DNA of 64,000 nt. Origin: Cytophagales bacterium Alg240-R148 (GTDB lineage Bacteria > Bacteroidota > Bacteroidia > Cytophagales > Cyclobacteriaceae). The notes beneath the pieces are model-generated. The model was given only the letters and a program-made list of their open reading frames with translations, was not told the origin of the DNA and ran no database searches. The position numbers and the translations under genes were made by a program. Below, piece after piece: positions 35,627-44,243 of the stretch. The stretch spans positions 173,440-237,439 of the forward strand of contig LS999830.1 in NCBI GenBank assembly GCA_900537185.1, read 5' to 3'. The first letter of the stretch is position 1. Every line of letters begins with the position of its first letter.

Positions 35627-37144
35627 ATGCGATTTTTAACCATTGTTTTAATTATGATGGGATCTTTCGCTGTGGCTCAGAATCAAATTCAACTGAACTA
35701 TACAGTAGATCCTACACAAAATTTGGATACATTTTATGTAACTGCTCAGATTATAGGATTGGTAGATGAAAACAATATTTACCAGTTTGCATCCACGGCG
35801 CCAGGCACTTATCAAACCATGAATATAGGAAGGTTTGTAAGTGATTTTAAGGCTTTGGATAGAAAGGGCAAAGAGTTGAAAATTAACAAGTTATCGGTTA
35901 ATCAGTACGAGATACTTAAACCAAAAAGAGTGGCTAATATAAGCTACAAAGTGGCAGAAACTTTTGATACTCCAGTACAAGAGTTTCCAGTTTACCCCAT
36001 GGCCGGTTCCTCCATAGAAGAAGACCACTGTCTTTTGAATCCTCATACCGTTATAGGATATTTTACTGGTTTACAGAGCCACAACATATTGTTGAAAGTG
36101 AGAAAACAATCCGATTGGAAAGAGGGGAGCGCCATGAGCAAAGCAGGTGGGTTTTACTATGCAGAGAACTACGACCACTTGGTGGATTCTCCGGTATTGT
36201 TAGGAAAACTTACTACAGCAGAAACCATGGTGTCGGATACCAAAGTACAATTGTTTACCTATTCTAAAAATGATAAAATTACTTCGGAAGAATTACTTTC
36301 TCATATGCAGGACATGCTGCAAGCTACTGAAAAGTTTTTAGTAAAGCTGCCGGTTCCTAGGTATACCTTTTTATACCATTTTGAACCGGATGTACCCCAA
36401 CCGGCCGGGGCATGGGAACATTCTTACAGCTCTACATACACCCTAACAGAATCCAATTTTAAACCAGACGATATTGAAAGAGTTGCCGATATTGCCTCCC
36501 ACGAATTCTTTCATATAGTTACCCCTCTTAATATTCATAGCGAGGTAGTGGAATCCTTTAATTTTGTGAGTCCAACTCCTTCCAAACACCTATGGTTGTA
36601 TGAGGGAGTTACCGAATGGGCAAGCAATATTCTAATGATGCGCGGTGGTGTTGTGCCTTTGGAGTCGTATTTGAATACCGGTATAGCGCAAAAAATAATG
36701 GTCAATGAATTTTATTTTGATAAAACTTGGAGTTTGAATGACTTAGCGGAGCAATCTTTCACAGAAAAAGGGGCCAAACAATATGGGAATATATACTACA
36801 AAGGAGCATTTGTAGCGTTTATGTTGGATGTCCGTTTATTGGAATTGTCCGATGGTAAGAAAGGACTCAGGGAAGTACTTTTAGAATTGGTAGAAAAGTA
36901 TGGCAAAGGGAATCCAGTATCGGAAGAGAATTTCTTTGATGACTTTACCGCTATGACTTATCCGGAAATGGCAAGCTTTTTTGAAACTTATATGATGGGA
37001 AGCGAAGCACTTCCGTATGAAGAATACTTAAATAAAATTGGTTTAACCAAAAATATTGAGGGTAAGAATGTGACGGTTAAAGAACTTTCCGAAAAGACCG
37101 AGGAGCAGCAAAAATTATTTGATGCTTGGCACAAAGCACTTTAA
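35627..37144 (+). CDS. M61-family peptidase (glycyl aminopeptidase-like)
   Basis: This 505-residue exported peptidase (signal ending VAQ) has an N-terminal beta-rich domain, then a catalytic domain with HEFFH (H292-E293-H296) and a downstream acidic ligand in LWLYEGVTEWAS. No C-terminal PDZ domain is visible, so it is shorter than the longest family members. M61 enzymes act as aminopeptidases on Gly- or Ala-terminated substrates. Its stop overlaps that of the convergent YdeI-like gene by 4 bases. Confidence 0.9.
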   Translation: MRFLTIVLIMMGSFAVAQNQIQLNYTVDPTQNLDTFYVTAQIIGLVDENNIYQFASTAPGTYQTMNIGRFVSDFKALDRKGKELKINKLSVNQYEILKPKRVANISYKVAETFDTPVQEFPVYPMAGSSIEEDHCLLNPHTVIGYFTGLQSHNILLKVRKQSDWKEGSAMSKAGGFYYAENYDHLVDSPVLLGKLTTAETMVSDTKVQLFTYSKNDKITSEELLSHMQDMLQATEKFLVKLPVPRYTFLYHFEPDVPQPAGAWEHSYSSTYTLTESNFKPDDIERVADIASHEFFHIVTPLNIHSEVVESFNFVSPTPSKHLWLYEGVTEWASNILMMRGGVVPLESYLNTGIAQKIMVNEFYFDKTWSLNDLAEQSFTEKGAKQYGNIYYKGAFVAFMLDVRLLELSDGKKGLREVLLELVEKYGKGNPVSEENFFDDFTAMTYPEMASFFETYMMGSEALPYEEYLNKIGLTKNIEGKNVTVKELSEKTEEQQKLFDAWHKAL

Positions 37145-37647
37145 ACAGAAGCATTGTAATCTTTGAAGTTTTGATTTAAGATTTTAAAATCGAGCCGGCC
37201 TCCAACAGCAATTAAATGTTCGGCAATTACTATGGCCTTGGTGGTTCTGGTTGCTTCTTTTTTTGGTTTATTTACGATATAGAGTAAATTTCGCTTTTTA
37301 CCAGGGGTGAGTTGGTCAAAGAAAGCTTCAGCTTCTGGGTATACCTCAAAAACAGCAGTAAGTTCAACAGGGAAATCCATGCCGTAGGCACTCGTATCTT
37401 CTTGAACTTCTACTTGAATGGTGTCTCCTACAGATAGCCCATAGGCATCCCGCCTTTCTTTGTTCAGATTAATAAACCATTGGCCTTTTCCTGCAGGCAA
37501 CAATGGGGCATGAAAGGGTTGGTGTCCATTAACCGAGCACAGAACCCGTTTGTTTGCTTTGTTGGCTTCTACAACGTTCAAAGGGACTTCAAATGAATAA
37601 GACCAAATGGTGGACTCCAATACTTGAACTTGACTCTTAAATACCAT
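37141..37647 (-). CDS. DUF1905/YdeI-like protein
   Basis: A 168-residue cytoplasmic protein with an N-terminal DUF1905 beta-barrel domain (about 5-95; WSYSFEVPLNVVEANK, GKGQWFINLNKERRDAYGLSVGD) and a C-terminal YdeI/OmpD-associated helical part (FDQLTPGKKRNLLYIVNKPKK). The ATG at 37647 was preferred over a GTG 12 bases upstream. The family has been linked to resistance to small cationic peptides, but that function is not shown here. It runs convergently to the M61 gene and divergently to the next gene. Confidence 0.85.
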   Translation of the reverse strand: MVFKSQVQVLESTIWSYSFEVPLNVVEANKANKRVLCSVNGHQPFHAPLLPAGKGQWFINLNKERRDAYGLSVGDTIQVEVQEDTSAYGMDFPVELTAVFEVYPEAEAFFDQLTPGKKRNLLYIVNKPKKEATRTTKAIVIAEHLIAVGGRLDFKILNQNFKDYNASV

Positions 37648-37686
37648 CCTGACAACCACTCTATATTTTAATTTGAAAATAATATT

Positions 37687-37694
37687 TATATTTG
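37687..37694 (+). promoter_or_regulatory. Bacteroidota-type -7 box
   Basis: TATATTTG matches the TAnnTTTG -7 box of the main Bacteroidota sigma factor and lies 20 bases before the start codon at 37714. No well-spaced -33 TTTG is seen, so this is a tentative promoter. Confidence 0.35.
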
Positions 37695-37713
37695 AATAAT
37701 CTAACCGATCGGC

Positions 37714-38109
37714 ATGAAAAAGACAATCTTACTTTATAGTTTGCTGTGTTGCATATTTTTTAAGGTTAAAGCACAAACTTTTAATTGTGCAACTTTAAAA
37801 AATGGCGTATATGAAATTCAAGATGCCAAAGCAGGTACCTACCAGTTAATACGCAATGGAGACAGTCAAATTGAAAAAAGTAAAGATGGACAATACGAAG
37901 CGACTTATGCCATTAATTGGACCAACAAATGTACTTATTCGCTGCAGTTAGTAGAGATTGTAAAAAACAACAAGAACATAGACATCCCGCAAAATGTACT
38001 GCTTACCATAAAAATTTTAGAGGTGCATAAAGGGTTCTATACCCAAAGTGTGCAATCCAGTCAAGGAAAGCAGATAAAAAAACAAAAAGTACTAATAATC
38101 AAACCTTGA
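37714..38109 (+). CDS. Small exported protein of unknown function
   Basis: The 131-residue product has a signal peptide MKKTILLYSLLCCIFFKVKAQ and a short mature part with two Cys (FNCATLKNGVY and WTNKCTYSLQL) that could form a disulfide. Beta strands seem to dominate. The family is unknown to me. The end overlaps the convergent DUF4421 gene by 11 bases. Confidence 0.65.
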   Translation: MKKTILLYSLLCCIFFKVKAQTFNCATLKNGVYEIQDAKAGTYQLIRNGDSQIEKSKDGQYEATYAINWTNKCTYSLQLVEIVKNNKNIDIPQNVLLTIKILEVHKGFYTQSVQSSQGKQIKKQKVLIIKP

Positions 38110-39070
38110 ATCGGTAAGTGAAGAAAAACCGAAAACTACCCACACTGTAGCTAAAAGTGGAATCGTCACTAGGTCCCAAAACAAAAGTATCCATTACCAA
38201 TTGTAATCCGGATTGGAACCGAATGCTGTTGTAACCAGCAGCCAAGCGTGTATGGACCTTGGAGGTACCATAGGTGTTTTTATTGATTTCTTTGGTTATG
38301 AGGTTGTGTGTTTCATTGGTTTGCCCTCCAATGCCTAAAGATAAAGCCAAGCTGGTATAGAATTTTTTTAATACTAAGGTATGGGCATAGCCAAATTGTA
38401 ATCCAATTTGTGTAAAATCTCCTTTGTTGATTAAGGAAGCTTCGTTGAAATCATCCCTAAATTTAGGTGGTACCAGGCTGCTGTCACTGGCAATGTAACT
38501 ATGGCTGAAATACAACCCAGCAATGAAGCTGCCTGCACTTTTTAACTGCCTTTCGTTGTGCAGATGGCTTGCCCTAAAGGAGAACTTTTTGTGGTTAAAT
38601 ATATAAAAAGCACTGGCCCCAGTAACCCCAGATTTCAAATCGTTGTCGATAATTACTTCCGGTGCATTAAAATCATCGGAATTGGTTAAATAATAACCTT
38701 TGTAACGAACAAAAAACAAATCAATAGCAAACCTTCTCAAGTACATATTGGCCAACAAATCAAAAGACTGTGTTCTACCATATACCTCGGTGTCTTTTTC
38801 AGACGATTTGTTTTTAAAAGCAACATCCAAACCCAACCACTTGTAATTGCCCCCAAACCCTATACTGGAGAGCGCATTGGGTTTGTAGTGTACGGACCTG
38901 TTTTTTTTGTCGTCTTCAATCTTCAGTTCATTAAACTTTTGTTTTATAAACGTACGGAGTACCAGCTGATCTTTGTAATCGACAATATAAACCGAATCCG
39001 TTTTGTTTTGTCCATGTGATAAAAAGGATGCCAACAAAAATAAGGAAATAAGGACTGCGTTTCTGGTCAC
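38099..39070 (-). CDS. DUF4421 outer-membrane protein
   Basis: The 323-residue exported protein (signal ending SHGQ) fits DUF4421: SVYIVDYKDQLVLRTFIKQKF, YKPNALSSIGFGGNYKWLGLDVAF, and long amphipathic strands ending in RFFFTYRFKV with a terminal aromatic. It is probably an outer-membrane barrel of a Bacteroidota-specific family with no known substrate. Upstream, 39071-39302 (232 bases) separates it from the divergent sigma-54 activator. Confidence 0.85.
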   Translation of the reverse strand: MTRNAVLISLFLLASFLSHGQNKTDSVYIVDYKDQLVLRTFIKQKFNELKIEDDKKNRSVHYKPNALSSIGFGGNYKWLGLDVAFKNKSSEKDTEVYGRTQSFDLLANMYLRRFAIDLFFVRYKGYYLTNSDDFNAPEVIIDNDLKSGVTGASAFYIFNHKKFSFRASHLHNERQLKSAGSFIAGLYFSHSYIASDSSLVPPKFRDDFNEASLINKGDFTQIGLQFGYAHTLVLKKFYTSLALSLGIGGQTNETHNLITKEINKNTYGTSKVHTRLAAGYNSIRFQSGLQLVMDTFVLGPSDDSTFSYSVGSFRFFFTYRFKV

Positions 39071-39302
39071 TTTTTGATGTCTCTGTTTGGTATTGTTAAC
39101 AATTTAGCCAACTTTTTTAAGGGTGCCATGTTTTGGGCCAAATTTATAAGCAAAGGAATGGGAAATCGAAGTTTATTTTTTTTAGATATTCGTACTGTGG
39201 CTTGATGAAATTAAAATAATCCACTATTTTGAATAGTAAAGATTTGGAGTTACCTGAACAGTTGTAGATGTACATTGTTATTACTGTAAATAAGCCCATT
39301 AT

Positions 39303-41447
39303 ATGTTATCAATTTATTACATTTTAAGTTTGTTCATTGTAGGTATATACATAGCCTCAACATTTAACCAAGTATTCTTATTTTACTTCAAAAAGTCAAG
39401 ATTGCATTTGTTGATGGTAGCTCTAGGCATAGTGGCTTCTTTAAACCTATACAATTCATTGCTTTTACATGAAACCAGAAATGTTCAAGAGTTTTCGGCT
39501 TTACTAAAATTGAATGTCGCCTATTACTTGGTTTCAATGGTTTTATTAGTGTGGATCTTATTTATTTATTGTGGCAAACATTTCAGATGGATGTTTAATG
39601 CTATGGTGGTTTTTTCATTGTCTATTTTTGTTTTAAATCTGGCTTTACCACATGGAGTGATATTCGATACTTTGATCAATACCATATCGATGGAATTTGT
39701 TTACCATCCTAATTATAGATTGCCAGTGGGGAAAATAAATGCTTTTTACCCTTTTTTATCGGCAGTGTATTATTTGATGTTCGTAGTTTTCCTTGGTGCA
39801 AATGCCAAGTGGATGTGGTCACAGAAAATGGCTAGAAAAGTATCCGTTCTTTTAATTCTTCTAACTTTTTTTACATTTGTTAATATTTATGACGTTTTGA
39901 TTGATATGAACTTAATAAGAAGTGCTTATCTAACGGAATTTGGAATGTTACCAATAATACTTTTGTTCAATTTTGAGACGGCTTATGAGTTGATAAGAAA
40001 GGAAAAGGTTGAAAAAAAGTTACAGGAAGTGAGTGGTAACTTCAATACGCTTATAACAAAAGTTCAGCTTTTGGTAGTTGGAGTAGATTTATATGGCAAA
40101 ATTAATTACAGCAATCCATTTTTTAACAAGTTGGTTGGGTTTTCAGAACAGGACATTCTTGGAGCAGATTTTATAGATAAATTTGTTCCAGAATTTCAGA
40201 AAACGGAAACAGAAAAAGCCTACATAGAATATATGAATGGTGATGGTTCAGATCAATACGATATTCAATTAGTAACTAAAGACAAAGAACTTCGTTATGT
40301 CGCTTGGTCCAATGTTCTGTTAAAAAATGAAACCAATGAAGTTCATGGTCTACTTTGTATTGGTGCCGATATTACAGAAAGAATGCACAGCAGAAAAAAG
40401 TTAACGCAGGCTTACAAAGAAATTAAAGCAATCAAAATACAATTAGAAGAAGAAAATTCATATTTGAAGAGTTCTGTTCAGGAATTTATTAACCAACCCA
40501 CCTTGTTAATAGGGAAAAGTGATGCCATGCAATATTTAAGGAGAAATATTGACGAAGTGGCCAAAACAGAATCTACCGTTTTAATAGAAGGAGAAACAGG
40601 GGTAGGGAAAGAACTAGTAGCGCAAAGCTTATTCGAGTTTAGTTTAAGAAATAAAAAGCCATTTGTAAAAGTAAATTGTGGAGCACTGCCAAAAGAGTTA
40701 ATAGAAAGTGAGTTGTTTGGGCATGAAAAGGGTGCTTTTACTGGTGCATCTCAGGCGAGAAAAGGAAGGTTTGAATTGGCCGATGGTGGCACCTTATTTT
40801 TGGATGAGATTGGTGAACTACCATTGTCATTGCAACCAAAACTTTTAAGGGTGTTGCAGTCTGGAGAGTTTGAAAAGCTGGGAAGTGAAAAAACGAGTAA
40901 AGTAAATGTGAGAATAATTGCAGCAACCAACAAAGATTTAAGAAAATGTGCACAAGAGGGTAGTTTTAGAGAAGATCTTTATTACAGATTGTCTGTGTTT
41001 CCAATAACAGTACCACCGTTGCGACAACGCAAGGAAGACATAGAGGAATTAGTTAAGTATTTCATTGCCAAATTTTGCACCAATGGTGACAATAACAAAA
41101 AGCAGGTTTCCATGGCTGTTATTAAGAAATTGAAAGAGTATTCTTGGCCTGGTAACATCAGGGAGCTTATGAATGTAATGGAAAGGGCCGTAATTACTTC
41201 TACAGGCAATAAATTAGTTTTAAGGGAAAATTTGGAAAATACACAGTCGGAACTGGACAATGTTTTATGGAGTCTTGAGTCCATAGAGAAGGAACACATT
41301 TTAAAAGTACTTACAGAATGTAATTGGAAAATAAGTGGTTCCAATGGAGCAGCTGGCATATTACAACTCAACGAGAGTACCCTTCGTTCAAAAATGAAAA
41401 AGTTGGGTATTGAAAAACCTCAAAAAAGGGAATTCATTTTGAATTGA
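39303..41447 (+). CDS. Membrane-embedded sigma-54 enhancer-binding protein with PAS domain
   Basis: A 714-residue regulator. Seven hydrophobic helices (about 1-235) resemble a 7TM sensor, then a PAS domain (about 245-360), a coiled-coil linker, and a sigma-54 AAA+ domain (about 405-640) with Walker A GETGVGK (430-436) and the sigma-54 contact loop GAFTGA (477-482). A Fis-type helix-turn-helix ends the protein (about 660-705). All parts needed to activate sigma-54 RNA polymerase are present. Integral membrane activators of this type are uncommon compared with two-component versions. It sits 460 bases upstream of the large operon it probably controls. Confidence 0.92.
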   Translation: MLSIYYILSLFIVGIYIASTFNQVFLFYFKKSRLHLLMVALGIVASLNLYNSLLLHETRNVQEFSALLKLNVAYYLVSMVLLVWILFIYCGKHFRWMFNAMVVFSLSIFVLNLALPHGVIFDTLINTISMEFVYHPNYRLPVGKINAFYPFLSAVYYLMFVVFLGANAKWMWSQKMARKVSVLLILLTFFTFVNIYDVLIDMNLIRSAYLTEFGMLPIILLFNFETAYELIRKEKVEKKLQEVSGNFNTLITKVQLLVVGVDLYGKINYSNPFFNKLVGFSEQDILGADFIDKFVPEFQKTETEKAYIEYMNGDGSDQYDIQLVTKDKELRYVAWSNVLLKNETNEVHGLLCIGADITERMHSRKKLTQAYKEIKAIKIQLEEENSYLKSSVQEFINQPTLLIGKSDAMQYLRRNIDEVAKTESTVLIEGETGVGKELVAQSLFEFSLRNKKPFVKVNCGALPKELIESELFGHEKGAFTGASQARKGRFELADGGTLFLDEIGELPLSLQPKLLRVLQSGEFEKLGSEKTSKVNVRIIAATNKDLRKCAQEGSFREDLYYRLSVFPITVPPLRQRKEDIEELVKYFIAKFCTNGDNNKKQVSMAVIKKLKEYSWPGNIRELMNVMERAVITSTGNKLVLRENLENTQSELDNVLWSLESIEKEHILKVLTECNWKISGSNGAAGILQLNESTLRSKMKKLGIEKPQKREFILN

Positions 41448-41745
41448 TTGGATAGGAACGCCGCTTAGTGGTACACAATAATTTTTTATACTGCTTTTTC
41501 ATTTTTATTCCACTACTTCAAAGAAGGTTATTCGCATTCAAAAGAGTATTTAATTAACATACGTGCACTATGTTTTGAAAAAAACAGCATGTCTTCTACC
41601 ATTCTAATTTCATTGTCCCACCTCACAGGTAGTATGGATTTAAATAATGCAGGGTAATTGCCTGGTATTCAGTAGTTATATCTTTTTTATTAATTGACAT
41701 TTCTTCAGTTGCAATCGCTTCTTTTTAAGCCAATTGATAATTTTT

Positions 41746-41773
41746 CGTGAAATACCACGAAATACGTGAAATG
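41746..41773 (+). repeat. Candidate enhancer (activator binding site)
   Basis: CGTGAAAT occurs at 41746 and 41765 as direct repeats 19 bases apart, with CACGAAAT between them at 41757; CGTG and CACG elements thus form inverted repeats. It lies about 130 bases upstream of the putative -24 element, inside the usual range for sigma-54 enhancers. Confidence 0.5.
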
Positions 41774-41817
41774 TAATGTGATTGAATTCAAAATGGACCA
41801 ATCCAAAATCAACCTTA

Positions 41818-41833
41818 AACACCTTAAAGTGTT
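41818..41833 (+). repeat. Inverted repeat AACAC/GTGTT
   Basis: AACAC and GTGTT flank CTTAAA; a direct repeat CCTTAAA (41813 and 41822) overlaps it. This may be a second protein-binding site between the enhancer and the promoter. Confidence 0.3.
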
Positions 41834-41876
41834 GTTAATCAGTTAGTTATAAGCTAATATCTATTTGAATAATTTG

Positions 41877-41892
41877 TGGCATAAGCTTTGGT
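41877..41892 (+). promoter_or_regulatory. Possible sigma-54 -24/-12 promoter
   Basis: TGGCATAAGCTTTGGT matches the consensus TGGCAC-N5-TTGC with correct spacing: the -24 GG is present, while the -12 element is TTGG in place of TTGC. The start would be near 41902, very close to the ATG at 41906, so the leader would be short. A TA-N3-TTTG element overlapping it is an alternative reading as a housekeeping box. Confidence 0.35.
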
Positions 41893-41905
41893 ATTGGGTG
41901 CAACA

Positions 41906-42208
41906 ATGAAATATTACAGACTCCAATTTATGGTACAAGTAAGCAGTTCCAAATACAGGGAATTTGTGAATCTGATGGAAAAGGAAATCCAACTCAAACC
42001 TATGGGTTGCACCCATAAGATGATTGGTCAATCCCTTGATGATTCAAATGTTTTCGACTACAGCATACATTGGTCTAGCTACAACAATTTGGAAGAGCAT
42101 ATAAACTCTGTTGAATTCAGATCTTTAATGGGGGCTGTTAAGGTCTTAACGAGCATTTGGAAAGTACATGTTGAAGAGTGCTCAGAAATTGAAAGCATTC
42201 AGTTATAA
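41906..42208 (+). CDS. Small ABM-like (dimeric alpha/beta barrel) protein
   Basis: A 100-residue protein from the ATG at 41906 (a TTG 18 bases upstream is also in frame). The pattern YYRLQFMVQVSSSKYREFVNLMEKE and the segment FDYSIHWSSYNNLEEHINS fit the antibiotic-biosynthesis-monooxygenase/quinol-monooxygenase-like fold. Such proteins are dimeric and may be enzymes or metal/ligand-binding. It is the first gene of the long operon, 37 bases before the ureohydrolase. Confidence 0.65.
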   Translation: MKYYRLQFMVQVSSSKYREFVNLMEKEIQLKPMGCTHKMIGQSLDDSNVFDYSIHWSSYNNLEEHINSVEFRSLMGAVKVLTSIWKVHVEECSEIESIQL

Positions 42209-42245
42209 GCAAAAAAATAATAGCAATTAATCGAATAAGTTAATT

Positions 42246-43409
42246 ATGAAAAAAGAAATCAAAAAATACCCGGCGGTGTCCAAAGAACGGTTGGATAAGT
42301 ACCAAGATCTTTGGAAAAACTCAACCAGTAGAGAAGGGGTACATCCCGATTTGAAAGCCCACTTTGAACGTGTAAAAACAATGGGGGATGGCAAAGGGAT
42401 AGAGTTTTTAAGCAATATAAACAAGGATTATTTGGGTGCCTTTATGGCTCCTTTTTCACAAAATGTAGAAGAAGCAGATATAGCCGTAATTGGAATGCCT
42501 TTCGAAAAATCGGCACCTATGAATGCTTCCCATAAATATGGTCCCAAAGTGTTAAGAGAGCTATCCAAAAATTTTATGGGTACTACAGAACCTTGGATCA
42601 ATGGTGAGTTCGATATTCCCTTTGATTTTGCCAATATAATTGATTACGGGACCATAGATACTTATGGACAATTTGATCTTTCTGGTGAAATGGAATACGC
42701 TTTGGAGCATTATAGGAAGATTGTTGTAGAAAATCAGTGTGTCCCTTTTATGTGGGGTGGAGACCATACAGTATCCGTAGCACCATTGACAACTTTGGGA
42801 GAACTATGGGGTCCGTTGAGTGTCATTCATTTTGACGCACATTATGATTTAGTTACAGAAGCTGACTTTCCTTACCCATACCATTCAGGAAACATGTTTA
42901 CCCAAAATTTTGCTAAAGGCAATGTAGACCCTGAAAGGATGATTCAAATTGGAATTAGGGGTAGAATGACCGGCCTTGTTGGTGGGCACGCTAAAAACTT
43001 TGGCACCCATGTATACTTTGCTGATGAAGCGCGAATTATGTCTCCTCAAGAAATGGCGGACAATATCATAAAAGTGGTAGGAGATGGCCCAACCTATATA
43101 TCCCTGGACCTGGATTGCTTGGACCCTGTGTTTAACAGTGCCAGTTCGGCGGTAGAACCATTTGGTTTGGATGCTAATTGGATTTACGATGTATTAAAAT
43201 TGGTACGCATGAGTGGCAAAGTTAACCTGGTTGGTGCGGATGTCGTAGAATATGCGCCTCAAAATGACCCAGCCAAAACATTCGGATACATAGCTGCTGG
43301 TTTAAGTTGGAAAATATTGTGTTGGTTGGCAGCAGATGTGAAACGACGCAATGGAGGGGTAAACCACCCTACAGTTTGGGACATGGCCTTGGGTAATGTG
43401 ACACTGTAA
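42246..43409 (+). CDS. Ureohydrolase (agmatinase/arginase superfamily)
   Basis: The 387-residue protein has the complete dimanganese centre of ureohydrolases: GGDH with D173-H174, DAHYD (197-201) and DLDCLDP (288-294). These enzymes hydrolyse guanidino or amidino compounds to release urea, as in arginase, agmatinase, guanidinobutyrase or proclavaminate amidinohydrolase. An N-terminal extension of about 60 residues makes it longer than typical agmatinases. The substrate cannot be read from the sequence. It begins the enzyme part of the 14-kb operon. Confidence 0.92.
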   Translation: MKKEIKKYPAVSKERLDKYQDLWKNSTSREGVHPDLKAHFERVKTMGDGKGIEFLSNINKDYLGAFMAPFSQNVEEADIAVIGMPFEKSAPMNASHKYGPKVLRELSKNFMGTTEPWINGEFDIPFDFANIIDYGTIDTYGQFDLSGEMEYALEHYRKIVVENQCVPFMWGGDHTVSVAPLTTLGELWGPLSVIHFDAHYDLVTEADFPYPYHSGNMFTQNFAKGNVDPERMIQIGIRGRMTGLVGGHAKNFGTHVYFADEARIMSPQEMADNIIKVVGDGPTYISLDLDCLDPVFNSASSAVEPFGLDANWIYDVLKLVRMSGKVNLVGADVVEYAPQNDPAKTFGYIAAGLSWKILCWLAADVKRRNGGVNHPTVWDMALGNVTL

Positions 43410-43441
43410 TTAATTAGTTATTCAATTAAAAAAAATATAAA

Positions 43442-44212
43442 ATGTCAAGTTTTTTTTCATTAGAGAATCAAGTAGCCGTAGTAACCGGAGGAACTTCAGG
43501 TATAGGGCTAAAAACGGCAGAAAGGTTTATTGCAGCAGGAGCAAAAGTTGTAATATCTGGCCGAAAGGACGGAACAGAAATAGCCAATAAAATAGGAGCA
43601 AAGTTTGTACAATGCGATGTTGGCGATCCAGACTCCGTAAAAGCTATGATGGAATTTACCTCTAATACCTATGGTAAAATTGATATTATAGTTAACAATG
43701 CCGGGGCCAATTTTGGATATGACACCTTGATGGACACCGAATTGGAGAACTTTGATAAAAATTTTGGAATCAACACCAAAGGAGTGGTGCACGGAATAAA
43801 ATTTGGCGTGCCCCATATGAATGATGGCGGACGCATTGTAAATGTTGCTTCTGCTGCTGCTGTGCAAGGCGTAGCTTATTTAGCGCCATATGTTGCCAGT
43901 AAATGGGCCGTAGTGGGTATAACTAAAACCGCTGCAGTGGAGCTCGGCAGTAGAGGAATTCGAGCCAATGTAATTGCTCCAACGTCCGTTAATACACCAA
44001 TGGCCAATACAGAAGATGGCCAGCCCCAGCTTAGGATGGAACACAAAGCTGTTCCTCTTGGCCGCATTGCAGAACCAGAAGAAGTTGCTGCACTGATCCA
44101 CTTTTTGTCTTCAAAAGACTGTGATTTTGTTAATGGCCAAGTCATTGGAGTGGATGGAGGGTTCACGGCAGGTATGAGCATAGATGCTTACAATACCCTG
44201 GCAGCAGAATAA
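43442..44212 (+). CDS. SDR-family oxidoreductase 1
   Basis: A 256-residue classical short-chain dehydrogenase: cofactor motif GGTSGIG near residue 17, NNAG, a Ser/Tyr/Lys centre with YVASK, and the C-terminal GGFTAG. It should oxidise or reduce an alcohol/carbonyl with NAD(H) or NADP(H). It lies 32 bases after the ureohydrolase and 31 bases before the Ldh-type gene, so a shared pathway is likely. Confidence 0.93.
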   Translation: MSSFFSLENQVAVVTGGTSGIGLKTAERFIAAGAKVVISGRKDGTEIANKIGAKFVQCDVGDPDSVKAMMEFTSNTYGKIDIIVNNAGANFGYDTLMDTELENFDKNFGINTKGVVHGIKFGVPHMNDGGRIVNVASAAAVQGVAYLAPYVASKWAVVGITKTAAVELGSRGIRANVIAPTSVNTPMANTEDGQPQLRMEHKAVPLGRIAEPEEVAALIHFLSSKDCDFVNGQVIGVDGGFTAGMSIDAYNTLAAE

Positions 44213-44243
44213 ATAATTTGTAAAAATTTAAATCGAAAAAATA

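Larger units (their letters stand above)
41448..41905. promoter_or_regulatory. Regulatory region between the activator and the large operon
   Basis: About 460 bases with no convincing gene. It holds a CGTGAAAT direct/inverted repeat cluster (41746-41773), a smaller inverted repeat (41818-41833) and a -24/-12-like element (41877-41892). This is the arrangement expected for an enhancer plus sigma-54 promoter. A minus-strand frame at 41528-41675 is noted elsewhere as probable noise. Confidence 0.5.

Noticed and set aside
41528-41675. Minus-strand frame with protein-like text (about 47 codons) in the regulatory region before the long operon
   Set aside because: It has no good start codon or ribosome site, and it would lie across putative regulatory DNA. 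It may be a decayed remnant, but the evidence is too thin.
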